Below, piece by piece: positions 1 to 6,090 of a stretch of DNA of 11,375 nt. The stretch covers positions 1 through 11,375 of the forward strand of contig JAMBLL010000002.1 in the NCBI GenBank assembly GCA_023336765.1, written 5' to 3'. The notes beneath the pieces are model-generated. The model searched no databases. It had not been told where the DNA came from and saw nothing but the letters and a program-made list of their open reading frames with translations. Each line of letters begins with the position of its first letter. Positions within the stretch are counted from its first letter, which is position 1. The stretch is from Actinomycetes bacterium (GTDB lineage Bacteria > Actinomycetota > Acidimicrobiia > Spongiisociales > UBA5794). The position numbers and the translations under genes were made by a program.

Positions 1-20
1 CAGCCGTCAGCCGTCAGCCA
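1..20. repeat. Short tandem heptamer repeat, CAGCCGT x ~2.9
   Basis: CAGCCGT occurs at 1-7 and 8-14, and CAGCCA follows at 15-20. The array may continue to the left of the window, so its full length is unknown. Confidence 0.6.
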
Positions 21-151
21 GACCGGAGGGATACAATCTCGTCGCAGAGATCTGTTGGGCATTTCGTTCCGCCCTGAGGGATCACGGTCATGCCGAGATC
101 GACCGCTTGTTGACTGATGAGATCCTTTCAGCGAACCGATCGTCTCACTAA
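2..151 (+). CDS. C-terminal end of an unidentified protein (partial at left edge)
   Basis: The reading frame is open from the left edge of the window and ends with TAA at 149-151. It gives 49 residues, of which about the last 40 look like a natural helical C-terminus: GYNLVAEICWAFRSALRDHG is followed by HAEIDRLLTDEILSANRSSH. Residues before this come from a heptanucleotide repeat (CAGCCGT) and are low in complexity, so the frame may be a real gene tail or a remnant. I do not recognise the family. The other two + strand frames here read less like protein. The end overlaps tail to tail with a doubtful - strand frame that stops at 128. Confidence 0.35.
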   Translation, partial: SRQPSARPEGYNLVAEICWAFRSALRDHGHAEIDRLLTDEILSANRSSH

Positions 152-250
152 GTTGGCAATCATGCGCTCTGGGTCATCGGAGGCGGCGCAGAAGTCCCAG
201 ACTGCTCTCTCACGTTCCTCGAGGATGACGTGGTCAACGTGTAGCGGCAC
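128..250 (-). CDS. Doubtful small ORF or gene remnant, unknown function
   Basis: Read on the - strand from a GTG at 250 to TGA at 128-130, this gives 40 residues rich in charged amino acids (for example HVDHVILEERERAVWDFCAA, then SDDPERMIANLVRRSVR). The codons look like those of the neighbouring genes. The same frame stays open upstream to an ATG at 454, but that extension is Gly/Pro/Arg-rich and unconvincing. There is no clear ribosome binding site. It could be a small protein, the tail of a decayed gene or chance. It overlaps the partial + strand frame by 24 nt. Confidence 0.2.
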   Translation of the reverse strand: MPLHVDHVILEERERAVWDFCAASDDPERMIANLVRRSVR

Positions 251-297
251 TTCGGATGTACCTATCCCAGGACCCCCTCTGTCTCGTTCCTCGACAT

Positions 298-320
298 CTC
301 CCCCGGAGGAACCGGGAGAG
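298..320. repeat. Inverted repeat (9-bp stem with one mismatch)
   Basis: CTCCCCCGG at 298-306 pairs with CCGGGAGAG at 312-320 across a 5-nt loop (AGGAA), with a single mismatch. No T-run follows on either side, so it is not a classical terminator. Confidence 0.45.
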
Positions 321-404
321 AAACCTGTTCTTGATCCTCCCTCGGCTCTTTGGACGGGGGAGGTGCCGAGCTTGCGAGGCGGAGGGGGCAAAACGATCCC
401 TACC

Positions 405-428
405 TGCGCATCCTCGAAGGATGTAGCA
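405..428. repeat. Inverted repeat (CATCCT-CGA-AGGATG)
   Basis: CATCCT at 409-414 pairs perfectly with AGGATG at 418-423 around the loop CGA. The stem can extend by pairing TGC at 405-407 with GCA at 426-428 across a small internal loop. Role unknown. Confidence 0.45.
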
Positions 429-601
429 CGACAGACTGCCAACGAGTGTCGCAAGTGTCCTCAAACCCAGCGTCGACCCGGCCAGAGAATTGACATGCAT
501 CGAACGAGCGTTGATGTCACACCATCTATCTCACAGGTGCAGAGTCCTACGACGTCACTACGTTCCGAAGCTGCAGCCATCAGTGCCATCGAGCAATCGT
601 A

Positions 602-607
602 TAGGAT
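602..607 (+). promoter_or_regulatory. Possible -10 box TAGGAT or Shine-Dalgarno AGGA before the membrane protein gene
   Basis: TAGGAT fits the TANNNT pattern and ends 5 nt before the ATG at 613, which would place the transcription start at the start codon. The same bases contain AGGA (603-606), 6 nt from the ATG, which would serve as a ribosome binding site instead. The sequence does not decide between them. Confidence 0.35.
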
Positions 608-612
608 ACCCG

Positions 613-2073
613 ATGAAGGAAAGTGGATCAGTGAGCGCGAACACATCGTCGAAATCGACAAGCGATTCTCCTGATGGCCCAGATGCAGTCGTCGTTGAAG
701 GCGATGTTGTGACGACCGACGACTCCGAAGTCGTCGTGGTTGTTTCGGGCGGCGAGCACGGCGATGTCACCGATTTCGCCGAAGCTGTATCCGGGGCCAC
801 TCTCGATCAGGTTGATGAGCTTGCGGCGATCCGTGCCGAAAACGTGGAGCTACGCGATCAACTCAACGCCCAGCGGAAGCAGAAGAAACCAAAGGCTCGC
901 TCGAAGGCGAATCCACTTTGGCGGAGGGTTGTCGCGGTTGCGCTGATCGTCTTCGCAATCCTGGCGACAGTTTCTGCGGTCACCGTGGTTTGGGCAAAGA
1001 CCACGTTCGAGAATGAGGATCGGTTCGTCGAAACATTGACACCACTTGTGAAAGACGAGGACGTCGCGTCGGTCGTCTCGCTCGTCGTAGCGGCGGGCAT
1101 AGTCGAGGCAACGGGACTCGAGGAAGCGGTCCGAGAATCACTTCCCGTCGAGTTGAGATTTCTTGCGATCCCTGTGACGAATGCATCCGCGGCTGTGATC
1201 GCGGCGGGCGCGAACGAGGTGATTCAGTCAGACGCATTCACGGAGATCTGGAAGCTGGCACTCAGGGGGACATACAAGGCTGCGAACGTGGTCATCAGTG
1301 GCAACGATCGCGCCATAGCGTCACAGAATGGCCAGGTGTCGATCAATCTGGACAAAATCGGTGACGCTGTCACCAAGCAGGTCGAGTCCACGGGTCTCGA
1401 ATTGCCTGATGCTCGTACTCAGTTGGGTTCGATTGTTGTATACCAGGACGGACAACTAGCAACCGTTCAATCCCTGGCACAGGCGATCCACACTGGCGGA
1501 TGGCTTGTCCCCCTCATCGCCATCATGCTGACCGTCGCTGCGATCTGGATCTCGAAGGATCGCAGGAGAACGGTTGCGATCCTCGGATTCGGTACCGCAA
1601 TCGGTCTGTTACTCAGTCTCATCGGACTCCGCTTGGGGCGCAATGCGCTTGTCAACGCCATCGAGGATGTGAGCCGTAAGAGTGCTGCCGGTGCGACGTG
1701 GGACATTCTCTTGAATCGTCTGCATCAATTGACGTGGGCATTATTCGTCCTCGTACTCATAGTCGGGATCACAGCGTGGGTGGTGGGTCCTTCTTCGCTG
1801 GCGACAAGAACCCGGGAATGGGCGTCTGCCACGGTCAGTAGATGGCGAGGTCCCACCGAAGACCACGCGAATTCGTTCACCAGCTTCATAGCCGATTGGA
1901 AGTCCACGATCGAGGTCGTTGCCGTGATGCTTGGACTCCTGTTCATATTATTCGGGCCGTCACCGTCGGGTTTCTCCGTGTTGGCGACTGCAGCGATCGT
2001 TCTGGCGGCTGTCGTTGCTGTGGAGGTGCTTGCAGTGTCTGACACCGATCAGGCACAAGATGGCACTTCATAG
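613..2073 (+). CDS. Six-helix membrane protein, conserved actinobacterial type, function unknown
   Basis: The 486-residue product starts with a cytoplasmic, Ser/Asp/Val-rich low-complexity segment (1-60). A short coiled coil around 64-90 and a basic patch (88-105) follow. The first membrane helix (about 104-128) leads into the motif ENEDRFVETLTPLVKDEDV. After a largely helical outer domain (about 130-293), five more helices lie near 296-313, 320-340, 373-392, 433-448 and 453-475. Hydrophobic helix, then an N-T/E-D-R-[FY]-V-x-T-x-x-P-L motif, then C-terminal helices resembles uncharacterised integral membrane proteins I recall from actinomycetes. No catalytic residues were seen. I chose ATG 613 because AGGA lies 6 nt upstream. 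The frame is open back to TTG 490, but that extension is Arg/Ser-rich and unlike the rest. The gene stands alone and converges on hmuV. Confidence 0.85.
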   Translation: MKESGSVSANTSSKSTSDSPDGPDAVVVEGDVVTTDDSEVVVVVSGGEHGDVTDFAEAVSGATLDQVDELAAIRAENVELRDQLNAQRKQKKPKARSKANPLWRRVVAVALIVFAILATVSAVTVVWAKTTFENEDRFVETLTPLVKDEDVASVVSLVVAAGIVEATGLEEAVRESLPVELRFLAIPVTNASAAVIAAGANEVIQSDAFTEIWKLALRGTYKAANVVISGNDRAIASQNGQVSINLDKIGDAVTKQVESTGLELPDARTQLGSIVVYQDGQLATVQSLAQAIHTGGWLVPLIAIMLTVAAIWISKDRRRTVAILGFGTAIGLLLSLIGLRLGRNALVNAIEDVSRKSAAGATWDILLNRLHQLTWALFVLVLIVGITAWVVGPSSLATRTREWASATVSRWRGPTEDHANSFTSFIADWKSTIEVVAVMLGLLFILFGPSPSGFSVLATAAIVLAAVVAVEVLAVSDTDQAQDGTS

Positions 2074-2102
2074 GGGTTGGTGGATTCTGGGAGAGTAGGT
2101 CA
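2059..2102 (+). other. Possible 5S rRNA 3'-end-like fragment
   Basis: TGGGAGAGTAGGTCA at 2088-2102 is identical, as far as I recall, to the strongly conserved stretch near the 3' end of actinobacterial 5S rRNA. Upstream, GATGGCACT at 2059-2067 differs by one base from the 5S block GATGGTACT, in the right order and about 4-5 nt further away than normal. The expected 5' half of 5S (with a block like CCGAACTCGGAAG) is not present upstream, where the membrane protein gene is still coding. It is at best a fragment and could be coincidence. Confidence 0.3.
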
Positions 2103-2276
2103 TGGCTCCTGGAGCCGGGGCCACTGCCGCCGCTCGCAAGGAACACGGGCGCGAGATACCAGAAGGACCGGAACTCGGATTCGACGGGGCGCAGGCCAAC
2201 CCGCCAGCGCGAGAGTGCCCGACTCCCCGACGTCAAGCGAGTATCCGACGCGGTGTGGGCGGTACCGGGAGCTTGT
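2074..2276. other. Convergent intergenic region, no gene seen
   Basis: This gap separates two convergent genes, so terminators are expected. Only a weak hairpin was found (GGCTC at 2104-2108 with GAGCC at 2112-2116, loop CTG), without a T-run. It also contains a short 5S rRNA-like segment, listed separately. Confidence 0.5.
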
Positions 2277-3065
2277 CTAAGCATGTGAGGGTGGCAGTGT
2301 TGTGCGGGGAAGTATCAGCAGTCCATCGTGTGCGGGGTGCTCCACGACATCGATGCGATGGCCGTACGCCAGCGTGAGGTCAATGCTCGTGAGAACCTCA
2401 GGCGGTGCGCCAGAAGCAAGGACCGTTCCACCCTGGATCAGAACGACGTTGTCAAAGGCGGTGGCCATGTTCACATCATGCAACACGGCAACCACGGTGT
2501 GACTCCTGGCACGCAGACCCTTGATCTGTGCCATCACTGTTGCCTGGTGCCCGATGTCGAGCGCAGTCGTTGGTTCATCCAGAAGCACGATCGGGGATCT
2601 CTGGGCGAGAACCCGTGCGATCGCCACGCGCTGTTGTTCACCCCCAGATAGGGAACGAACCGGTCTGGTGCGAAGCGAACCTAGATCGAGATCGTTGATG
2701 GCTTCGTTCACAGTCTCGGCATCAGTATCACCTCGCGTTTGTGGGTCGAACCTATGTGGAAAGCGCCCCATCGCAACTACCTGTTCGACCGTGAAGGAGA
2801 TGTTCGGCTCACGGCTGGCGTCGAGAACAGACCGCAATTTCGCTCGCTGCTCGAGTGAGATCGTTGTAAGTGGATCGGAGTCATACCAGATAGCCCCCCG
2901 AGACGGTACGATGTCTCCTGCGATGAGATGGAGCAGCGTCGACTTCCCTGCGCCATTGGGTCCGATCACCGCCGTGGTGGTACCGGTTGGTATCTCGAGC
3001 GAGATGCTGTCAACGAGCGAACGACCGTCAACGGTGTACGAGACATCCTTGATGGTCACCTTCAT
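2277..3065 (-). CDS. hmuV: Haem ABC transporter ATP-binding protein HmuV
   Basis: This 262-residue cytoplasmic ATPase should power haem import through HmuU. It has Walker A GPNGAGKS (35-42), the ABC signature LSGGEQQ (139-145), Walker B IVLLDE (159-164), a D-loop (ALD, 168-170) and the switch His196 (VLHDVNMA). The length and the segment FTVEQVVAMGRFPH (91-104) fit the FecE/HmuV branch. At the Q-loop, where family members usually read VLPQ, this protein has VLDA (80-83), so the usual glutamine appears to be missing. The ATG at 3063-3065 overlaps the hmuU stop in an ATGA junction, which indicates translational coupling. It is the last gene of the operon. The transporter type is secure; the haem substrate follows mainly from the HmuT partner. 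Confidence 0.92.
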   Translation of the reverse strand: MKVTIKDVSYTVDGRSLVDSISLEIPTGTTTAVIGPNGAGKSTLLHLIAGDIVPSRGAIWYDSDPLTTISLEQRAKLRSVLDASREPNISFTVEQVVAMGRFPHRFDPQTRGDTDAETVNEAINDLDLGSLRTRPVRSLSGGEQQRVAIARVLAQRSPIVLLDEPTTALDIGHQATVMAQIKGLRARSHTVVAVLHDVNMATAFDNVVLIQGGTVLASGAPPEVLTSIDLTLAYGHRIDVVEHPAHDGLLILPRTTLPPSHA

Positions 3066-4066
3066 CGCGCTGTCTCTCTCCGGACAAGCCAGACGAGCAC
3101 CGGACCGCCAACTGCCGCTGTCAGGAGACCGATGGGAATCTCGATAGGAGCCGCGATGGTTCGGGCCATGGTGTCGAACACAACAACGGCTATGGCACCA
3201 CCGATGGCAGCCGCCGGGATGGTCAGGCGGTGGGTGTTCCCCAGCATCGGTCTGATGACGAGAGGGACGATGAGACCGACGAAGCCGATGACACCGCCGA
3301 GCGCAACTGCAGCACCGATTCCAATCCCGATCGCTGTGAACGCGAGCGGAATGTTGCGATGTGCGTTGAATCCGAGGTGCATCGACGCTTGCTCACCGAG
3401 GGTCAGGACGTCAAGGCCGGGACCCAACCACCAGAGAATCGCAATGGAAACGATGACGAGCGGGATGGTCGCTGCGAGGAGTGACCAACTCACACCAGCG
3501 AGGGAGCCGAAGATGAAGAATGACAACGTCGGCACCTGGGCATTGTCGACCAGTTGCACGAACAGGCCGGTCCAGGCCATCAGCGTGAGGCCTGCAGCGA
3601 TCCCGACAAGCACGCCGACGATCGAACCGCTGCTCGCTGCGGTGAATCGTCTCGACATGAGTCCATAGCCGACACCTGCGGCGGCACCCAGGACCACAGC
3701 GGTCTCGGTGGACGCACTGGCGGGAGCGATCGCATATCCAATGGCGATCCCCAGGCCGGATGCTCCGGAAATCCCCATGAGGTGAGCGTCGACAACAGGT
3801 GTCCGTTGGATTCCCTGCAGGGCCGTCCCTGCTGCAGCGAGGGCTGCGCCTACCGACACAGCGGCGAGTGTCCGTGGCAGTCTCACACCTGACAGCACCC
3901 GACCAGAGAGGGATCCATCAGGTAGACGCCCCGTCATCCACGACAGGATCTCGTCGATCGGAATGGCCACTGCGCCGAAGGTCAGCGATACCCCCATGGC
4001 GAGGAGGAGGAGTGCCGACGCAAGGGCGAACCACCGTGTTGCTCGGCCAGTCTGGCTCAGGGTCAA
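3062..4066 (-). CDS. hmuU: Haem ABC transporter permease HmuU (FecCD family)
   Basis: This 334-residue polytopic membrane protein would form the dimeric channel of the importer. Family landmarks are VRLPRTLAA (61-69), the stretch GTALQGIQRTPVVDAHLMGI (80-99), FGSLAGVSW (186-194), LGEQASMHLGFNAHR (223-237), GFVGLIVPLVIRPMLGNTHR (261-280) and the C-terminal IEIPIGLLTAAVGGPVLVWL (308-327). The usual VPH-x-x-R of the family reads VPLVIR here. About nine to ten membrane helices are visible. I chose the TTG at 4064-4066 because it overlaps the hmuT stop as TTGA and gives a normal N-terminus; no separate ribosome binding site is seen. The 3' end overlaps hmuV by 4 bp. Confidence 0.92.
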   Translation of the reverse strand: MTLSQTGRATRWFALASALLLLAMGVSLTFGAVAIPIDEILSWMTGRLPDGSLSGRVLSGVRLPRTLAAVSVGAALAAAGTALQGIQRTPVVDAHLMGISGASGLGIAIGYAIAPASASTETAVVLGAAAGVGYGLMSRRFTAASSGSIVGVLVGIAAGLTLMAWTGLFVQLVDNAQVPTLSFFIFGSLAGVSWSLLAATIPLVIVSIAILWWLGPGLDVLTLGEQASMHLGFNAHRNIPLAFTAIGIGIGAAVALGGVIGFVGLIVPLVIRPMLGNTHRLTIPAAAIGGAIAVVVFDTMARTIAAPIEIPIGLLTAAVGGPVLVWLVRRETAR

Positions 4067-4998
4067 GGTAGTACGCCGAGGTCTCTGAGATCGTTCGTGA
4101 GGGCAGCAACAGACTCGGCTACCCGGGGGCCAAGCGTCAGAAAGTCGCCTTCTGGGTATGCGAGGATGTAGCCGCTGGCACCTGCTGGTGTCTGAGCGAT
4201 TCCAGGAATCCCGAGGAGTCCATCGATCCCACCGAGCGTCTCGAGGCCTTCACTTGGTACCACGATGATGTCGGGTGCAGCAGCGATCAATGCCTCAGGG
4301 GTCACGGGTATCGATCCATTGACACCAGAGAGAGCACCCGCGTCTCGCGCACCCGCGGCAGCGATCACAGGGTTGGTGACCATGTCGTTGCCGAACAGGA
4401 GCATCACGTCTGGACCACGTGTGTACACATAGGCGATGCTTGGCGACTCCTGAGATGGTGGGTTCGCTGCGCCAGCCTCAGCGACTTCCCCACGCAACTG
4501 ATCGGCGAGGGCCTCAGCTCCAGCACGTGCATCGAGGATCTCTCCGAGTTGACCGATCTTGGCATACATCGATGAGAATGTCGTGGATGTCTCGAGAATG
4601 ACCACAGGGACTCCAGCCGCGCGGATCTGGTCGATCGCGGACTGGGGTCCCGTCTGGGTGTCACCGATGACAAGTGTCGGGTTCTGGGCGAGTACAGCTT
4701 CTGTCGAGAGGAATCTGCCGATCCCCACCTTCGGGAGGAGTGCAGCTTCCTGGGGATGTACCGTTGTGATGTCAGTCGCCACAATGGCGGACCCTGCGCC
4801 GAGTTCGTAGACGAACTCAGTGAGGTCGCCCGAGAGCGTGACGATGCGCGACGTGTCGCTCACCGACGAGGCGACACCGTCGGATCCCGTGAAACTGGCG
4901 ACCTGATCTCCGGTCGACAGTGAGCCACCAGGGGTACATGCTGCTGCCACGAGCGCGAGCGCCGCTGCGGCGAAGACCAGTGGGTGTGCACGATGCAT
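4063..4998 (-). CDS. hmuT: Haem-binding lipoprotein HmuT, ABC transporter substrate-binding protein
   Basis: This 311-residue lipoprotein should capture haem outside the membrane and deliver it to HmuUV. The signal peptide runs to a lipidation cysteine at 21 (VAAAC), so the protein is anchored. Two lobes follow, with RIVTLSGDLTEFVYELG (51-67), LPKVGIGRFLSTEAVLA (88-104), YVYTRG (190-195) and the family-typical GLETLGGIDGLLGIPGIAQTPAG (251-273) and LTLGPRV (287-293). The Y192-x-R194 pair matches the Tyr/Arg haem ligand pair described for corynebacterial HmuT. The position where those proteins carry the axial His (VGH/VGY) is Ile93 here. The ATG at 4998 directly precedes the signal peptide and follows the lipoprotein stop by 11 nt. 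An in-frame ATG at 5025 is an alternative. No good ribosome binding site precedes either. A siderophore or cobalamin ligand cannot be excluded. Confidence 0.88.
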   Translation of the reverse strand: MHRAHPLVFAAAALALVAAACTPGGSLSTGDQVASFTGSDGVASSVSDTSRIVTLSGDLTEFVYELGAGSAIVATDITTVHPQEAALLPKVGIGRFLSTEAVLAQNPTLVIGDTQTGPQSAIDQIRAAGVPVVILETSTTFSSMYAKIGQLGEILDARAGAEALADQLRGEVAEAGAANPPSQESPSIAYVYTRGPDVMLLFGNDMVTNPVIAAAGARDAGALSGVNGSIPVTPEALIAAAPDIIVVPSEGLETLGGIDGLLGIPGIAQTPAGASGYILAYPEGDFLTLGPRVAESVAALTNDLRDLGVLP

Positions 4999-5009
4999 CG
5001 AACGATGTT

Positions 5010-5570
5010 CTAGGAGGACGGACATCCGACACGGGCCGATGTCATGATGGAACAGAACATCTCCCGGGTGACAAGCCACGCGCCATCTACACGGATGGCA
5101 TCACCGGTGAGGTCGGGGTAGGTGGGATTGCCAGAGAAGAGGAGATCGTATGTCACGCTCGCCAGGTCTCCACCGACGGTGATGGTCTTCGCTACGAGTC
5201 CGACGCCTCCGAGGGTTTCACCTGTTTCGGTGTATTTGGCAACGGTCTCTTCCAGACCGGATGGGTCGTCGATCAGTGGCGCCTTCTCTTCATACGTTGT
5301 TTCGCTCGAGAACACGATCTCGTAGAGGGCAGTGATCTCTGCGGCATCCTCGTCAGAGGCAGGCGCAAACGCCGATGTTGTGGTGGGTGTTCGGAGCGTC
5401 GTGGTGGTGAGATCCGCGGTGGTGGTCGTTGTGGTTGGCTCGACCATCGTGGTGGCAACACTCGATGCCGACGTGGTCGTGGCCTCGGCGATTCGTGACG
5501 CGTCAGAAGCTGATGAACAGGCAGTGGCCACTATGGCGATAGCTGCAATCAGAACAGATACTCGTTTCAT
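5010..5570 (-). CDS. Small Thr-rich lipoprotein with Mtb12-like C-terminal domain
   Basis: The 186-residue product has a signal peptide and a lipidation cysteine at 18 (IVATACSS), so it should be anchored to the outer face of the membrane. A Thr-rich spacer fills about 30-66. The folded domain (about 72-186) contains AAEITALYEIVFSSETTYEEKA, SVTYDLLFSGNPTYPDLTGD and VDGAWLVTREMFC. The pattern resembles the C-terminal domain of the mycobacterial low-molecular-weight antigen Mtb12 and related actinobacterial lipoproteins of unknown function. Cys173 and Cys183 could form a disulfide. ATG 5570 was chosen because CAGGAG lies 8 nt upstream and the signal peptide starts there. The frame is open further upstream without a usable start. 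It is the first gene of the unit with hmuTUV, 11 nt before hmuT, which suggests an accessory role in haem uptake; this is inference. Confidence 0.82.
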   Translation of the reverse strand: MKRVSVLIAAIAIVATACSSASDASRIAEATTTSASSVATTMVEPTTTTTTADLTTTTLRTPTTTSAFAPASDEDAAEITALYEIVFSSETTYEEKAPLIDDPSGLEETVAKYTETGETLGGVGLVAKTITVGGDLASVTYDLLFSGNPTYPDLTGDAIRVDGAWLVTREMFCSIMTSARVGCPSS

Positions 5571-5714
5571 CGTCGTGGCTCCTGAGTCGGTGGCTGACTC
5601 TGGAAGTACAGCACCGCTGATCGTCGACACGCTGTCGGCTCTGGCTTCTGAGGCGTCCTTTTCACTGTTGTCTGAATTCGTGTCGTACTGACGAGGTACT
5701 TTGATGGTGACTCG

Positions 5715-5736
5715 CACTTCCCTCAAAAGGGAAGTG
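5715..5736. promoter_or_regulatory. Perfect inverted repeat covering the ssb-like ribosome binding site
   Basis: CACTTCCCT at 5715-5723 is the exact reverse complement of AGGGAAGTG at 5728-5736, leaving a loop of CAAA. It ends 2 nt before the ATG at 5739 and contains the likely Shine-Dalgarno bases (GGGA, 5729-5732). As RNA it would hide the ribosome binding site. As DNA it lies between the divergent haem operon and the ssb-ggt cluster and could be an operator. Confidence 0.6.
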
Positions 5737-5738
5737 TT

Positions 5739-6080
5739 ATGGATCTCAACCTCATCGTCATCGCAGGTCGCCTGGCAGCAGAACCTGAGTTGACCACGTT
5801 CTCGTCTGGCGCACGGCTACTACGGCTTCTCGTAACGGTCAGAAGTCAGGAACCCCGTCGCCGTATCGACGTCCTCCCCGTCGTGATGTGGGACCCGCCA
5901 GACGACAGCCCGCTGGGCGAACTCACCAGGGGAATGGGTGTATGGGTCGCTGGAAGTGTGCAACGCCGATTCTGGTCAGCGGAGGCTGGCAGGACAAGCC
6001 GCGTCGAGATCGTGGCCCACGAGGTACAGCCACGCCCGGACAGGGATTCGAACGAAGACTCGAGCTCCGACGCTGCCTAG
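5739..6080 (+). CDS. Short single-stranded DNA-binding protein paralogue (OB fold)
   Basis: This 113-residue protein begins NLIVIAGRLAAEPELTTFSS and continues RLLRLLVTVRS, RIDVLPVVMWDPP (42-54), VWVAGSVQRRFW (68-79) and TSRVEIVAHEVQP (86-98), the strand order of an SSB OB fold. It ends in a short Asp/Ser tail and lacks the long Gly-rich linker and the acidic DDDIPF-type tip of replicative SSB. It is therefore probably a specialised or accessory paralogue rather than the main SSB. The ATG at 5739 has GGGA 6 nt upstream, inside a hairpin. The ggt gene follows after 10 nt, so the two are likely co-transcribed, although no functional link is evident. Confidence 0.8.
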   Translation: MDLNLIVIAGRLAAEPELTTFSSGARLLRLLVTVRSQEPRRRIDVLPVVMWDPPDDSPLGELTRGMGVWVAGSVQRRFWSAEAGRTSRVEIVAHEVQPRPDRDSNEDSSSDAA

Positions 6081-6090
6081 AGTTGTCACC

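Larger units (their letters stand above)
152..612. other. Gene-poor stretch with GC-rich hairpins
   Basis: Apart from the doubtful - strand frame at its left end, I see no convincing gene here. The long + strand frame through it (117-674) has a Ser/Arg/Pro-rich, shadow-like composition. The stretch has inverted repeats at 298-320, 341-370 and 405-428. It also has an exact TTGACA at 490-495, but without a convincing -10 box at the usual distance. It probably holds the upstream control region of the membrane protein gene at 613, and possibly a structured RNA. Confidence 0.4.

Noticed and set aside
490..495. TTGACA as a -35 box
   Set aside because: The hexamer is exact, but no TANNNT box lies 16-18 nt downstream, so a sigma-70 promoter is not supported.
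117..674. Long + strand reading frame (185 codons)
   Set aside because: Ser/Arg/Pro-rich, shadow-like composition, no recognisable motif, and it overlaps the start of the better-supported membrane protein gene at 613.
2104..2116. Hairpin GGCTC-CTG-GAGCC as a terminator between the convergent genes
   Set aside because: The stem is only 5 bp and no T-run follows on either strand.
2177..2189. GGATTCGACGGGG resembling the 5' end of tmRNA
   Set aside because: The preceding GGGG acceptor strand, a tag-peptide frame and a matching 3' tRNA-like end are absent, and hmuV begins too soon after it.
2102..2377. + strand frame with ATG and a GGGAG 8 nt upstream
   Set aside because: It is Arg/Ala/Gly-rich with no family resemblance and its last third is antisense to hmuV. 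The GGGAG is part of the 5S-like match.
2928..3668. Long + strand frame opposite hmuU/hmuV
   Set aside because: It is antisense to two well-supported genes and has a Met/Pro/Thr-rich composition typical of shadow frames.
5332..5691. + strand Val-rich frame
   Set aside because: It is the antisense shadow of the Thr-rich linker and signal peptide of the lipoprotein gene; Thr codons read backwards give Val.
5938..6090. N-terminal extension of the GGT frame
   Set aside because: It lies inside the ssb-like gene in another frame, is Arg-rich, has no signal peptide, and family similarity begins only after ATG 6091.
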